Source: Suilimivivens sp964507235 (GTDB lineage: Bacteria > Bacillota > Clostridia > Lachnospirales > Lachnospiraceae). Taken from it: a stretch of 48,114 bases of DNA. How positions within the stretch are numbered: position 1 is the first letter of the stretch; each line of letters starts with the position of its first letter. The notes under the pieces are model-generated. The model made no database searches. It had not been told where the DNA came from and was given only the letters and a program-made list of their open reading frames with translations. Made by a program: the position numbers and the translations under genes. The stretch spans positions 1-48,114 of the forward strand of contig CAZDPE010000007.1 of NCBI GenBank assembly GCA_964507235.1, in the 5' to 3' direction. This document shows positions 23,751 to 32,015 of this stretch, in pieces.

Positions 23751-25647
23751 AGAAAAGAAGGTCAGAAAACCATTTAATGTCAAATTATTATATCGGAGAA
23801 CCTGTCTGATTATTTACGATATTATCAGTGTAATCGGAGCAAGCTATCTGGCTCTTTTGATGCGCTACAATTTTAATATATCGGAAATACCCGATTATTT
23901 TATTGATTCGGTTAACAGGTTCCTTATCTTTAATATACTGATTACACTTTTTATTTTATATCTGTTCCGTATGTATCACAGCCTTTGGGCTTTTGCAGGA
24001 GAAACGGAGCTGCAGAATCTTGTGATTTCCTGCAGCATTTCGGCAGTGTGCTACAGTATCGGAATTCAGTTTTTTAAGGTCCAGGGAAAGCTTGCCGTTC
24101 CCGGAAGCTATTATTTTCTGTATGCTTTTCTGCTTATCAGCTTTATTTTCGTCAGCCGTTTTTCCTACCGTTTCTTCAGGAGTCTGAAGCATAAGCAGCA
24201 GAATAAAAATAACGGCATATCGGTTATGGTAATCGGTGCGGGGGAAGCTGCTAATGTGATTATAAAGGAAATTGTAAACAGCAACTTTTCCACCATGGTC
24301 ATCCGGTGTATTATTGATGATGATTCCGGCAAATGGGGGCGGTTTATACAGGGAATTAAGGTAGTCGGCGGCAGAGATAAAATAATTGAATGCGCGGACA
24401 TTTTCGGAATTGACGAGATTATTGTGGCAATGCCTTCTATTTCCAGAAAGCAGATGTCGGAAATATTGGATATCTGTAAGGAAACAAACTGCAAGCTGCG
24501 TTCCCTTCCCGGCATGTATCAGCTGGTAAACGGAGAAGTCAGCATCAGCAAGCTTCGGGATGTGGAAGTGGAAGACCTCCTTGGAAGAGAGCCTATTGAG
24601 GTTGACCTGGATTCGATTTTAGGCTATGTTCAGGGAAAGAAGGTACTGGTAACGGGCGGAGGGGGTTCAATCGGAAGCGAGCTTTGCCGTCAGATTGCCA
24701 GCCATAAGCCGGCACAGCTGATTATCGTGGATATTTATGAAAACAGCGCTTATGACATTCAGCAGGAGCTGCAGACGAATTATCCCGATTTGAATCTGGC
24801 AGTACTTATCGCTTCTGTGCGCAATACCAACAGAATGAACTGGATTTTTGAAAACTACAGGCCTGATATTGTTTACCATGCGGCAGCGCATAAGCATGTG
24901 CCCCTTATGGAAAACAGCCCCAATGAGGCAGTAAAAAACAATGTGTTCGGAACATGGAAGACCGCTCAGGCAGCTGCTATGAACGGCACAAGAAGATTTG
25001 TTATGATTTCCACGGATAAGGCGGTAAATCCCACGAATATTATGGGAGCCAGCAAACGAATCTGTGAAATGATTATCCAGACCTTTAATAAGCATTATGA
25101 CACGGAGTTTGTTGCAGTGCGTTTCGGGAATGTGCTTGGAAGCAACGGCAGCGTGATTCCGCTGTTTAAAAAGCAGATTATGGCAGGAGGGCCTGTAACA
25201 GTAACACATCCTGACATTATCCGGTATTTTATGACAATTCCGGAGGCGGTATCCCTGGTATTGCAGGCAGGCGCTTATGCCAAAGGAGGAGAAATCTTTG
25301 TGCTGGATATGGGCAAACCGGTGAAGATTTTGGATCTTGCCAAAAATCTGATTCGCCTGTCAGGCTATCGGGTGGATGAAGATATTAAAATTGAATTTAC
25401 GGGATTAAGGCCCGGTGAAAAATTATATGAAGAGCTTCTGATGGCAGAAGAGGGCTTAACGGAAACCGCCAATAAGCTGATTCATGTGGGCAAGCCTATT
25501 GAAATTGATGAAATGAAGTTTTTCGTGCAGTTAAAGGAGCTGAAGGAGGCATCCAAGAATGAAAGCGCCGACATCAGGGCAATGATAAAAGAGATTGTTC
25601 CTACCTACACTTATAAGCAGGAAGAAAAGGAAGGAAGTGTGAAGTAA
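23743..25647 (+). CDS. Membrane-bound UDP-GlcNAc 4,6-dehydratase (FlaA1/PglF/CapD family)
   Basis: A 634-residue protein with four N-terminal membrane helices (about residues 18-150), a first Rossmann domain (VMVIGAGEAANVIIKEI) and an SDR catalytic domain. The latter shows VLVTGGGGSIGSELCRQI, YHAAAHKHVPLMENSP and the dehydratase triad region MISTDKAVNPTNIMGASKR, where Met replaces the SDR Tyr as in PglF. GLRPGEKLYEELL is the C-terminal family motif. The reaction is NAD-dependent conversion of UDP-GlcNAc to UDP-2-acetamido-2,6-dideoxy-4-keto-hexose, without C5 inversion. The next gene is the matching aminotransferase, with the stop and start codons sharing a base (TAATG). This is the first step of a bacillosamine-type pathway. 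Confidence 0.92.
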   Translation: MSEEKKVRKPFNVKLLYRRTCLIIYDIISVIGASYLALLMRYNFNISEIPDYFIDSVNRFLIFNILITLFILYLFRMYHSLWAFAGETELQNLVISCSISAVCYSIGIQFFKVQGKLAVPGSYYFLYAFLLISFIFVSRFSYRFFRSLKHKQQNKNNGISVMVIGAGEAANVIIKEIVNSNFSTMVIRCIIDDDSGKWGRFIQGIKVVGGRDKIIECADIFGIDEIIVAMPSISRKQMSEILDICKETNCKLRSLPGMYQLVNGEVSISKLRDVEVEDLLGREPIEVDLDSILGYVQGKKVLVTGGGGSIGSELCRQIASHKPAQLIIVDIYENSAYDIQQELQTNYPDLNLAVLIASVRNTNRMNWIFENYRPDIVYHAAAHKHVPLMENSPNEAVKNNVFGTWKTAQAAAMNGTRRFVMISTDKAVNPTNIMGASKRICEMIIQTFNKHYDTEFVAVRFGNVLGSNGSVIPLFKKQIMAGGPVTVTHPDIIRYFMTIPEAVSLVLQAGAYAKGGEIFVLDMGKPVKILDLAKNLIRLSGYRVDEDIKIEFTGLRPGEKLYEELLMAEEGLTETANKLIHVGKPIEIDEMKFFVQLKELKEASKNESADIRAMIKEIVPTYTYKQEEKEGSVK

Positions 25648-26789
25648 TGGATAAGAAAAGAATTTATTTATCCTGTCCCACCATGCATGGGGAAGAACAG
25701 AAATTTATTAAGGAAGCATTTGATACCAACTGGGTAGCGCCCCTTGGACCTAATGTCAATGCCTTCGAGAAGGAAATGTCAGAATATACGGGCGCAGCAC
25801 ATGCATCCGCCCTCAGTGCGGGGACGGCGGCAATTCATCTTTCACTGCGCATTTTGGGAATTGGTGAGGGGGATATTGTGTTCTGCCCCAGTCTGACCTT
25901 CAGTGCAACCTGCAATCCCATTATTTACGAAAAGGCAACTCCTGTATTTATTGATTCGGAAGAGGAAACCTGGAATATGTCGCCGGAAGCTTTAAGAAGG
26001 GCGTTTGAAAAGTATCCTAATCCCAAGGCTGTTATGGTGGTTCATTTGTACGGAACTCCTGCAAAGCTGGATGAAATCATGGAAATTTGTAAAGAGCACA
26101 GGGTGCCTCTTATTGAAGACGCCGCAGAATCCTTAAGCAGCACTTATAAAGGAAAGCATACGGGAACCTTCGGTAAAATCGGAATTTATTCTTTTAACGG
26201 AAATAAGATTATTACCACCTCCGGGGGCGGCATGCTGGTATCTGATGAAGAAGAAATTACAAAAAAGGCCACCTTCCTTGCAACCCAGGCGAGGGATGCG
26301 GCAAGATTTTACCAGCATTCCCAGATAGGCTATAATTACCGCATGAGCAACATTGTTGCGGGCATCGGAAGAGGGCAGCTGCTTCATTTGGAGGAGCACA
26401 AGGCAATCAAAAAGAAAATTTATCAGCAGTATAAAGAAGCTTTTGCAGATATCCCGGAGCTTACCATGAATCCCTTAAACAAGGACGGAGATGCCAACTG
26501 CTGGCTTTCCTGCGTTACCATTGCAAAGGGATGCGGGGTTACGCCGGATATGGTGATGGATGCGCTGGATAAGGAAAATGCGGAATCCAGGCCCATCTGG
26601 AAACCCATGCATTTACAGCCGGTATTTGCGGAATATGATTTTATTACTGCGGACGGCGGTGATGACAGCGTGGCGGAGGATATTTTTACGAGAGGCCTGT
26701 GTCTTCCCAGCGATATAAAAAATACACAGGAGGATATGGAACTGATTATTTCCACTGTGCGAGGATGCTTTGGAAAGAGTAATAGGTAA
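25647..26789 (+). CDS. PglE-type UDP-4-amino-4,6-dideoxy-N-acetyl-hexosamine transaminase
   Basis: A 380-residue DegT-family aminotransferase. The substrate-binding start RIYLSCPTMHGEEQKFIKEA and NWVAPLGPNVNAFEKEM are typical of PglE/LegC-like enzymes. Cofactor residues lie in SAGTAAIHLSLRI, LIEDAAESLSSTYKG and YSFNGNKIITTSGGGM, with the PLP lysine at K187. It would aminate C4 of the 4-keto sugar made by the dehydratase upstream. A PglD-type acetyltransferase, which normally follows, is not next to it. The gene starts on the last base of the dehydratase stop, and a 98-base gap with a long hairpin separates it from the phosphoglycosyl transferase gene. Confidence 0.9.
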   Translation: MDKKRIYLSCPTMHGEEQKFIKEAFDTNWVAPLGPNVNAFEKEMSEYTGAAHASALSAGTAAIHLSLRILGIGEGDIVFCPSLTFSATCNPIIYEKATPVFIDSEEETWNMSPEALRRAFEKYPNPKAVMVVHLYGTPAKLDEIMEICKEHRVPLIEDAAESLSSTYKGKHTGTFGKIGIYSFNGNKIITTSGGGMLVSDEEEITKKATFLATQARDAARFYQHSQIGYNYRMSNIVAGIGRGQLLHLEEHKAIKKKIYQQYKEAFADIPELTMNPLNKDGDANCWLSCVTIAKGCGVTPDMVMDALDKENAESRPIWKPMHLQPVFAEYDFITADGGDDSVAEDIFTRGLCLPSDIKNTQEDMELIISTVRGCFGKSNR

Positions 26790-26802
26790 TTGAAAAATGC
26801 AA

Positions 26803-26853
26803 AGCTGCGGAAATATTCAGATAGTATTCTGTAAGTCTGAATGTTTTGCAGCT
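26803..26853 (+). promoter_or_regulatory. Long intergenic hairpin between pglE-like and pglC-like genes
   Basis: AGCTGC (26803-26808) pairs with GCAGCT (26848-26853), and ATTCAGA (26815-26821) pairs with TCTGAAT (26836-26842). A middle part AAAT/GTTT with wobble pairs joins them into an almost continuous stem with a 14-base loop. No U-run follows, so it is not a standard terminator. It may be an RNA processing or stabilising element that sets the ratio of upstream to downstream products. Confidence 0.55.
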
Positions 26854-26887
26854 GCCTGAAAGCGTCAGAGAGAGGAAGGAGTAAGGG

Positions 26888-27505
26888 ATGTATAAGAATT
26901 TTATCAAGAGAGCGCTTGACATTATCATATCTTTATGCGGAATCATTATTCTTTCCCCGGTTTATCTTATTTTATGGATTTTAGTCAGGGTAAAGCTTGG
27001 AAATCCGGCACTTTTTACGCAGGACAGGCCGGGAAAAAACGAAAAGGTTTTTAAGCTTTATAAGTTTCGTACCATGACAGATGAGCGGGATGAAAAGGGA
27101 GAGCTTCTTCCTGACGAAATCAGGCTCACCGGATTCGGAAAAATACTGCGTTCCACCAGCATGGATGAACTGCCTGAGCTTTTTAATATTTTGAAGGGAG
27201 ATATGAGCCTGATTGGTCCAAGGCCGCTGCTTGTCAGATATCTGCCTTATTATACGGAAGAAGAAAGACACCGTCATGATGTCAGGCCGGGACTTACGGG
27301 GCTTGCCCAGGTAAACGGCAGAAATGCCCTTGGCTGGGAGGACAGATTTTCTTATGATTTGCAGTATGTGGAGCATTGCAGTTTCCTGATGGATATGAAG
27401 GTGCTTGGAATGACGGTTGGTAAGGTTTTAAAACGCTCGGGAACATTATCCGGTGCGGAACAGACGGTACCGGATTTTGATGTATACAGAAGCGGCTGCA
27501 AATAG
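26888..27505 (+). CDS. PglC-type polyprenyl-phosphate phosphoglycosyl transferase
   Basis: A 205-residue monotopic phosphoglycosyl transferase, the length of the minimal PglC form. The N-terminal re-entrant helix is RALDIIISLCGIIILSPVYLI; KLYKFRTM follows, and the catalytic Asp-Glu pair is in TSMDELPELFN (D93, E94). GDMSLIGPRPLL and RPGLTGLAQVNGRN complete the family pattern. It transfers a phospho-sugar from UDP-sugar to undecaprenyl phosphate, starting the glycan. The natural donor is the UDP-4-amino sugar made by the two genes before it, or a modified form made with the next two genes. GGAAGGAG precedes the ATG. Confidence 0.93.
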   Translation: MYKNFIKRALDIIISLCGIIILSPVYLILWILVRVKLGNPALFTQDRPGKNEKVFKLYKFRTMTDERDEKGELLPDEIRLTGFGKILRSTSMDELPELFNILKGDMSLIGPRPLLVRYLPYYTEEERHRHDVRPGLTGLAQVNGRNALGWEDRFSYDLQYVEHCSFLMDMKVLGMTVGKVLKRSGTLSGAEQTVPDFDVYRSGCK

Positions 27506-27520
27506 TTTCCGGAGGTGTTT

Positions 27521-28489
27521 ATGAAGCGGATTGCATTGTTTGAAAATCCCCTTGGGGTAACTCCGGTGGTTTCTCTTTCGGGAAATTACGGATCAAATCA
27601 GCTGTATATGAAAAGGGATGATATGATTCCCTTTAGTTTTGGCGGAAATAAGGCCAGAAAAGCGGCTGAATTTTATAAGGAAATTAAGAATAAGGACATA
27701 GATGTAGTAATGACTTATGGCAGCAACAGCTCCAATCATTGCAGAATTATCGCCAATATGGCGGCGGCAATGGGGCTTTCCTGCCATATTATTTCACCTG
27801 AGGAAAACAGGGAAATTCTGTATAACACGCGATTGGTGGAACAGTTCGGGGCAGGCATAGAAACCTGTCCGGTAAGCCAGGTGGCGGAAACCATAGATAA
27901 AAGAATAAAAGCCTATGAAAAGGAAGGAAGAAAGCCTTATTTTATTACAGGAGGCGGTCACGGCAATCCGGGAACGGAAAGCTATGTAAAGGCATATCAG
28001 GAAATTGAAGCATGGGAAAAAGAAAACGGCATACATTTTGATTATATTTTCCACGCTTCAGGCACAGGTGCAACGCAGGCAGGACTGGTGTGCGGGCAGC
28101 TGCTGTCAGAGGAAAAGGAAGAAGGTAATCCTGTAAGCCGGGAGAGAAAAATTGTGGGCATCAGCATTGCAAGAGAGGAAGGCAGAGGCAGAGAGGTTGT
28201 AAAGGACAGTATCCGGGAATATCTGGGCGAGCGGTTTGCACAGCTTTACCGGGAGGATGCCCTGATTTTTACGGATAAATACAGGTGCGGCGGCTATGGC
28301 GCCTATACGGATGAAATAAAGAATCTTATCGATAAGGTGATGAAGCAGGAGGGAATTCCCATGGATACCACCTATGTGGGAAAGGCTTTTTACGGGATGC
28401 TCCAATATCTGCAGGAAAATAAAATTCATGATAAAAAGGTGTTATTTATCCATACAGGAGGTACGCCTCTTTACTTTGACAAGCTTTGA
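27521..28489 (+). CDS. PLP enzyme of the ACC deaminase/D-cysteine desulfhydrase family
   Basis: A 322-residue fold-II PLP enzyme. The PLP lysine is K44 in FSFGGNKARKAAEF; YGSNSSNHCRIIANMAAAMG and HASGTGATQAGLVCGQLL bind substrate and phosphate, and IHTGGTPLYFD is the C-terminal motif. Relatives open ACC or remove H2S or chloride from D-amino acids; some carry out beta-replacement or racemisation. I start at ATG 27521, five bases after GGAGG, instead of the GTG at 27515, which overlaps that site. It sits directly between the initiating glycosyl transferase and an ATP-grasp ligase, so it may make an unusual amino acid for glycan decoration. This role is inferred from context only. Confidence 0.82.
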   Translation: MKRIALFENPLGVTPVVSLSGNYGSNQLYMKRDDMIPFSFGGNKARKAAEFYKEIKNKDIDVVMTYGSNSSNHCRIIANMAAAMGLSCHIISPEENREILYNTRLVEQFGAGIETCPVSQVAETIDKRIKAYEKEGRKPYFITGGGHGNPGTESYVKAYQEIEAWEKENGIHFDYIFHASGTGATQAGLVCGQLLSEEKEEGNPVSRERKIVGISIAREEGRGREVVKDSIREYLGERFAQLYREDALIFTDKYRCGGYGAYTDEIKNLIDKVMKQEGIPMDTTYVGKAFYGMLQYLQENKIHDKKVLFIHTGGTPLYFDKL

Positions 28490-28520
28490 AGTTATTAAAG
28501 AAAGGAAAAAAAGGGAAAAT

Positions 28521-29504
28521 ATGAACATTCTGATATTGAGCGCAGGAACAAGAAATAAGGTGGTGCAGTATTTTAAGAAAGCGGTGGGAAATGAGGGAAA
28601 GGTCATAGCTACAGACTGCTCCAATCTGGCGCCTGCTGTTTATGAAGCGGATAAATTTTATCTGGTTCCCAGAATTACGGCGCCAGGCTATCTTGAGAGA
28701 ATACTGGATATCTGCAAAAAGGAGAAAATTGACGGCGTATTTTCCCTGATTGATCCGGAGCTGAGCCTTCTTGCAAGGGAGAAGGATAAGTTTCTTGCCA
28801 TAGGAACGACTCCTGTGATTTCCCCTTATGAGCTTGTGGAAACCTGTTTTGACAAGTACAAAATGTATCAGCTTTTGCTTGAAATGGGTATTCCCACAGG
28901 AAAATGCTATGTGGATAAGAAAAGCTTTTATGCGGACCTTGAAAAGGGTGAGATTTCTTATCCTGTTTTTGTAAAGCCGGTAAGGGGAAGCGCCAGTATT
29001 AATATCAATAAAGTAACCTGCCCTGAAGAGCTTGAGGTTCTTTTTAAGCTGTATGACGACTTGATGATACAGGAATTCATGGACGGGCAGGAATATGGCG
29101 CGGATGTTTATATTGATATGATATCAGGGAAATGCACTTCCATATTTGTCAAAAAGAAAATAAAAATGCGTGCCGGGGAAACGGATAAATCCGTTTCAGT
29201 AAAGGATGAGGGGCTTTTTGATTTATTGCAAAAATTCGTGGAAAAATGCGGCTTTTGTGGTATGATAGATATTGATATATTTCAGATAAACGGTATTTAT
29301 TATATTTCAGAGGTAAATCCCCGTTTTGGCGGCGGTTATCCCCATGCTTATGAGAGCGGGGTGGATCTGCCCGCACAGATACTGAATAATCTTGCAGGCC
29401 GGGACAATCCCGTTTCTATCGGAGATTATCAGGAAGGTATCTGCATGATGAAATATAATGAAATTGGCATTGTAAAATTAAAGGAAAAGGAAATTGTGCA
29501 GTAA
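28521..29504 (+). CDS. ATP-grasp ligase (CarB-like), glycan-associated
   Basis: A 327-residue ATP-grasp protein. The N-terminal domain begins MNILILSAGTRNKVVQYFKKA; the ATP lid has FVKPVRGSASININ and LMIQEFMDGQEYGADVYID, and the metal site is YISEVNPRFGGGYPHAYESG. It is of the short CarB-like type often found in surface glycan loci. The start at 28521 is behind AAGGG; the longer frame from 28374 overlaps the preceding gene and is not supported. It would form an amide between an amino acid or other carboxylate and an amine, for example the free C4 amine of the sugar made upstream. It differs in length and sequence from the ATP-grasp gene at 1930. Substrate unknown. Confidence 0.82.
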   Translation: MNILILSAGTRNKVVQYFKKAVGNEGKVIATDCSNLAPAVYEADKFYLVPRITAPGYLERILDICKKEKIDGVFSLIDPELSLLAREKDKFLAIGTTPVISPYELVETCFDKYKMYQLLLEMGIPTGKCYVDKKSFYADLEKGEISYPVFVKPVRGSASININKVTCPEELEVLFKLYDDLMIQEFMDGQEYGADVYIDMISGKCTSIFVKKKIKMRAGETDKSVSVKDEGLFDLLQKFVEKCGFCGMIDIDIFQINGIYYISEVNPRFGGGYPHAYESGVDLPAQILNNLAGRDNPVSIGDYQEGICMMKYNEIGIVKLKEKEIVQ

Positions 29505-29563
29505 AAGCTGCGGATTTGTGCCGGTATGGGAATTTACGGGCAGACGGCGGCTTGGAGATTTTT

Positions 29564-30646
29564 ATGAAAAAAATATTGATTCTTGCCAATTCATCAGGCG
29601 GCCTTTATGATTTCAGAAATGAACTGGTGCTGCGGCTTCTTGAAAAATATGAAGTTACGGCAAGCCTGCCGGATGATGTGCGCACAAAAGAGCTTTCTGA
29701 AGAAGGCTGCAGGGTAATTGAAACTCCCATTAACAGGCGGGGGGTCAATCCCACAGAGGATTTTAAGCTGATGCTGGCATACCGGAGACTGCTTAAAGAA
29801 GAAAAACCGGATTTGGTGCTGACCTACACCATTAAGCCCAATATTTACGGCGGCTTTTTAAGCCGGATGATGCGGGTGCCTTATATGGTAACGGTGACCG
29901 GGCTTGGCAGTACTTTTCAGAAGCAGGGCGTTTTCTTAAAAATGATAGTTGCCATGTACCGGATGGGTTTAAAAAAAGCGGCCTGTGTCTTTTTTCAAAA
30001 TAAGGAAAATCAGGGTATCTTTGAAAAGTACGGAATTTCCGGTAAAAAGACAAAGCTGGTGAAGGGCTCAGGTGTAAATTTAAAAAGACATAGTTTTGAA
30101 CCTTATCCGGAGGAAGAAAAAACCAGATTCCTGTATATCGGCAGAATGATGCGTGAAAAAGGAATTGAAGAGCTTTTGGAGGCTGCAAAGCAGCTGCATG
30201 GAGAAAATGTAAGCTTTGAGCTTCTGGGTTATCCTGATGAGGATTATCAGGACAGGCTGGATGATTGTGAAAAGAAAGGATATATTTCGCAGCTGGGTTT
30301 TCACCCTGATGTGCATGAATATATAAAGAAGGCTTCCGCACTGGTGCTGCCTACCTATCATGAAGGAATGTCCAATGTGCTGATGGAGGCATCCGCTACA
30401 GGACGGCCGGTGATTGCGAGTAATATCAGCGGCTGCAGGGAAACTTTTGAGGAAGGCGTTACTGGTTTTGGATGCGAGCCGAAAAGCAGTGAGGATTTGA
30501 TTCGGGCACTTTCGGAATTTTTAAAGCTTTCTCCGGAAGAAAGAGCCAAAATGGGGCAGAATGCCAGAATCAAAATGGAAAAGGAATTTGACAGGGAAAA
30601 AATTGCAGATGCTTATATGGAAGAAATTGATAAAATATTAAATTAA
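29564..30646 (+). CDS. PglA-like glycosyltransferase (GT4)
   Basis: A 360-residue GT-B enzyme. The N-terminal domain starts KKILILANSSGGLYDFRNEL and has LTYTIKPNIYGGFLSRMMRVPYMVTVTG, which is typical of the PglA/WbpX-like group that adds the second sugar. The C-terminal domain has YIGRMMREKGIEELLEAA and the EX7E motif YHEGMSNVLMEA. By analogy it would add a HexNAc residue to the undecaprenyl-diphospho amino sugar. Start ATG 29564 is preceded by GGAG at a spacing of about 9; the GTG at 29516 gives an unrelated N-terminus. It completes the PglF-PglE-PglC-PglA-like order. Confidence 0.87.
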   Translation: MKKILILANSSGGLYDFRNELVLRLLEKYEVTASLPDDVRTKELSEEGCRVIETPINRRGVNPTEDFKLMLAYRRLLKEEKPDLVLTYTIKPNIYGGFLSRMMRVPYMVTVTGLGSTFQKQGVFLKMIVAMYRMGLKKAACVFFQNKENQGIFEKYGISGKKTKLVKGSGVNLKRHSFEPYPEEEKTRFLYIGRMMREKGIEELLEAAKQLHGENVSFELLGYPDEDYQDRLDDCEKKGYISQLGFHPDVHEYIKKASALVLPTYHEGMSNVLMEASATGRPVIASNISGCRETFEEGVTGFGCEPKSSEDLIRALSEFLKLSPEERAKMGQNARIKMEKEFDREKIADAYMEEIDKILN

Positions 30647-30662
30647 GAGGAAGGATAATACA

Positions 30663-31979
30663 ATGGATTTATATGAAAAACTGACAGGCGGAGAAGAAAA
30701 GCTTTCTCTGGTGGGACTTGGATATGTGGGAATGCCCATAGCTGTGGCCTTTGCCAGAAAAATCAAGGTAGTGGGCTTTGATTTAAATGAAAAGAAAATT
30801 GAGTTATATAAAAATGGCATTGACCCTACCAATGAAGTGGGCAATGAGGTGATTAAAACAACGAAAGTGGAGTTTACCGCAGATGCGGCAAAGCTTCGTG
30901 AAGCAAAATTCCATATTGTGGCAGTGCCTACGCCTGTAAATGACGACCATACGCCTGATTTGACTCCGGTAGAGGGAGCCAGCAGAATTCTTGGTCAGAA
31001 TCTGACAAAAGGTTCTGTGGTAGTATTTGAATCCACCGTTTATCCCGGCGTCACCGAGGATATTTGTGTTCCCATTCTGGAAAGAGAATCAGGACTTAAA
31101 TGCGGCGTGGACTTTAAGATAGGTTATTCACCGGAAAGAATTAACCCCGGTGACAAGGTGCACAGACTGGAAACGATTACCAAGATTGTATCCGGTATGG
31201 ACGAAGAAACCCTTGATACGGTTGCAAAGGTGTATGAATTGGTGGTGGAAGCAGGGGTTTACCGTGCGGGATCCATTAAGGTGGCAGAGGCTGCCAAGGT
31301 AATTGAGAACAGCCAGAGGGACATCAATATTGCTTTTATGAATGAATTGTCCATTATCTTCAATAAGATGGGAATTGATACCAAGTCCGTGCTGGAAGCG
31401 GCCGGAACCAAGTGGAATTTCCTGAAATTTCAGCCGGGGCTTGTAGGAGGACACTGCATCGGTGTAGACCCTTACTATCTGACCTATAAAGCGGAAGAAC
31501 TCGGCTATCATTCGCAGATTATTCTGGCGGGGCGCCGGATTAATGATGATATGGGAAAATATGTGGCAGAGTCCATGGTGAAGAATCTGATTAAGGCGGA
31601 TATCCCCGTAAAGGGCGCTAAGGTGGCCATATTGGGCTTTACCTTTAAAGAAAATTGCCCGGATACGAGAAATACCAAGGTAATTGATATCTATAAGGAA
31701 CTGGGGGAATATGGAATTACACCCATAGTAGTGGATCCTGCGGCAGATGCAGATGAAGCGAAGAGGCTTTACGGAATCACCTTTGATACCATGGATGCGG
31801 TAAAGGATATGGACGCTGTTATTGTGGCAGTGGCGCATAAGGAATTCCTCTCACTTGATAAAGAAAAGACAGGCAGCTTTTTTAACCCGGCGCACAGCAA
31901 AAAGGTATTTATGGACATTAAGGGGCTGTTTGACCGGAATGAATATTTGAGCGAAGATTATATTTACTGGAGATTATAG
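30663..31979 (+). CDS. tviB: UDP-HexNAc 6-dehydrogenase (TviB/WbpO type)
   Basis: A 438-residue nucleotide-sugar dehydrogenase. The NAD site is LSLVGLGYVGMPIAVAFA, AVPTPVNDDHTPDLTPV follows, and the catalytic Cys265 is in LVGGHCIGVDPYYLTYKAEELGY, a TviB/WbpO-type variant. It oxidises UDP-GlcNAc (or UDP-GalNAc) at C6 with two NAD to give the uronic acid. GGAAGGA precedes the ATG, 16 bases after the GT4 gene. With the downstream epimerase it would form UDP-GalNAcA, as for Vi antigen and O-antigens rich in amino-uronic acids. Two AsnB-type amidotransferases further downstream could turn this acid into an amide. Confidence 0.92.
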   Translation: MDLYEKLTGGEEKLSLVGLGYVGMPIAVAFARKIKVVGFDLNEKKIELYKNGIDPTNEVGNEVIKTTKVEFTADAAKLREAKFHIVAVPTPVNDDHTPDLTPVEGASRILGQNLTKGSVVVFESTVYPGVTEDICVPILERESGLKCGVDFKIGYSPERINPGDKVHRLETITKIVSGMDEETLDTVAKVYELVVEAGVYRAGSIKVAEAAKVIENSQRDINIAFMNELSIIFNKMGIDTKSVLEAAGTKWNFLKFQPGLVGGHCIGVDPYYLTYKAEELGYHSQIILAGRRINDDMGKYVAESMVKNLIKADIPVKGAKVAILGFTFKENCPDTRNTKVIDIYKELGEYGITPIVVDPAADADEAKRLYGITFDTMDAVKDMDAVIVAVAHKEFLSLDKEKTGSFFNPAHSKKVFMDIKGLFDRNEYLSEDYIYWRL

Positions 31980-32015
31980 TCAGCTGCGGATAACATAGAA
32001 TTAGGAGTAAATGAC

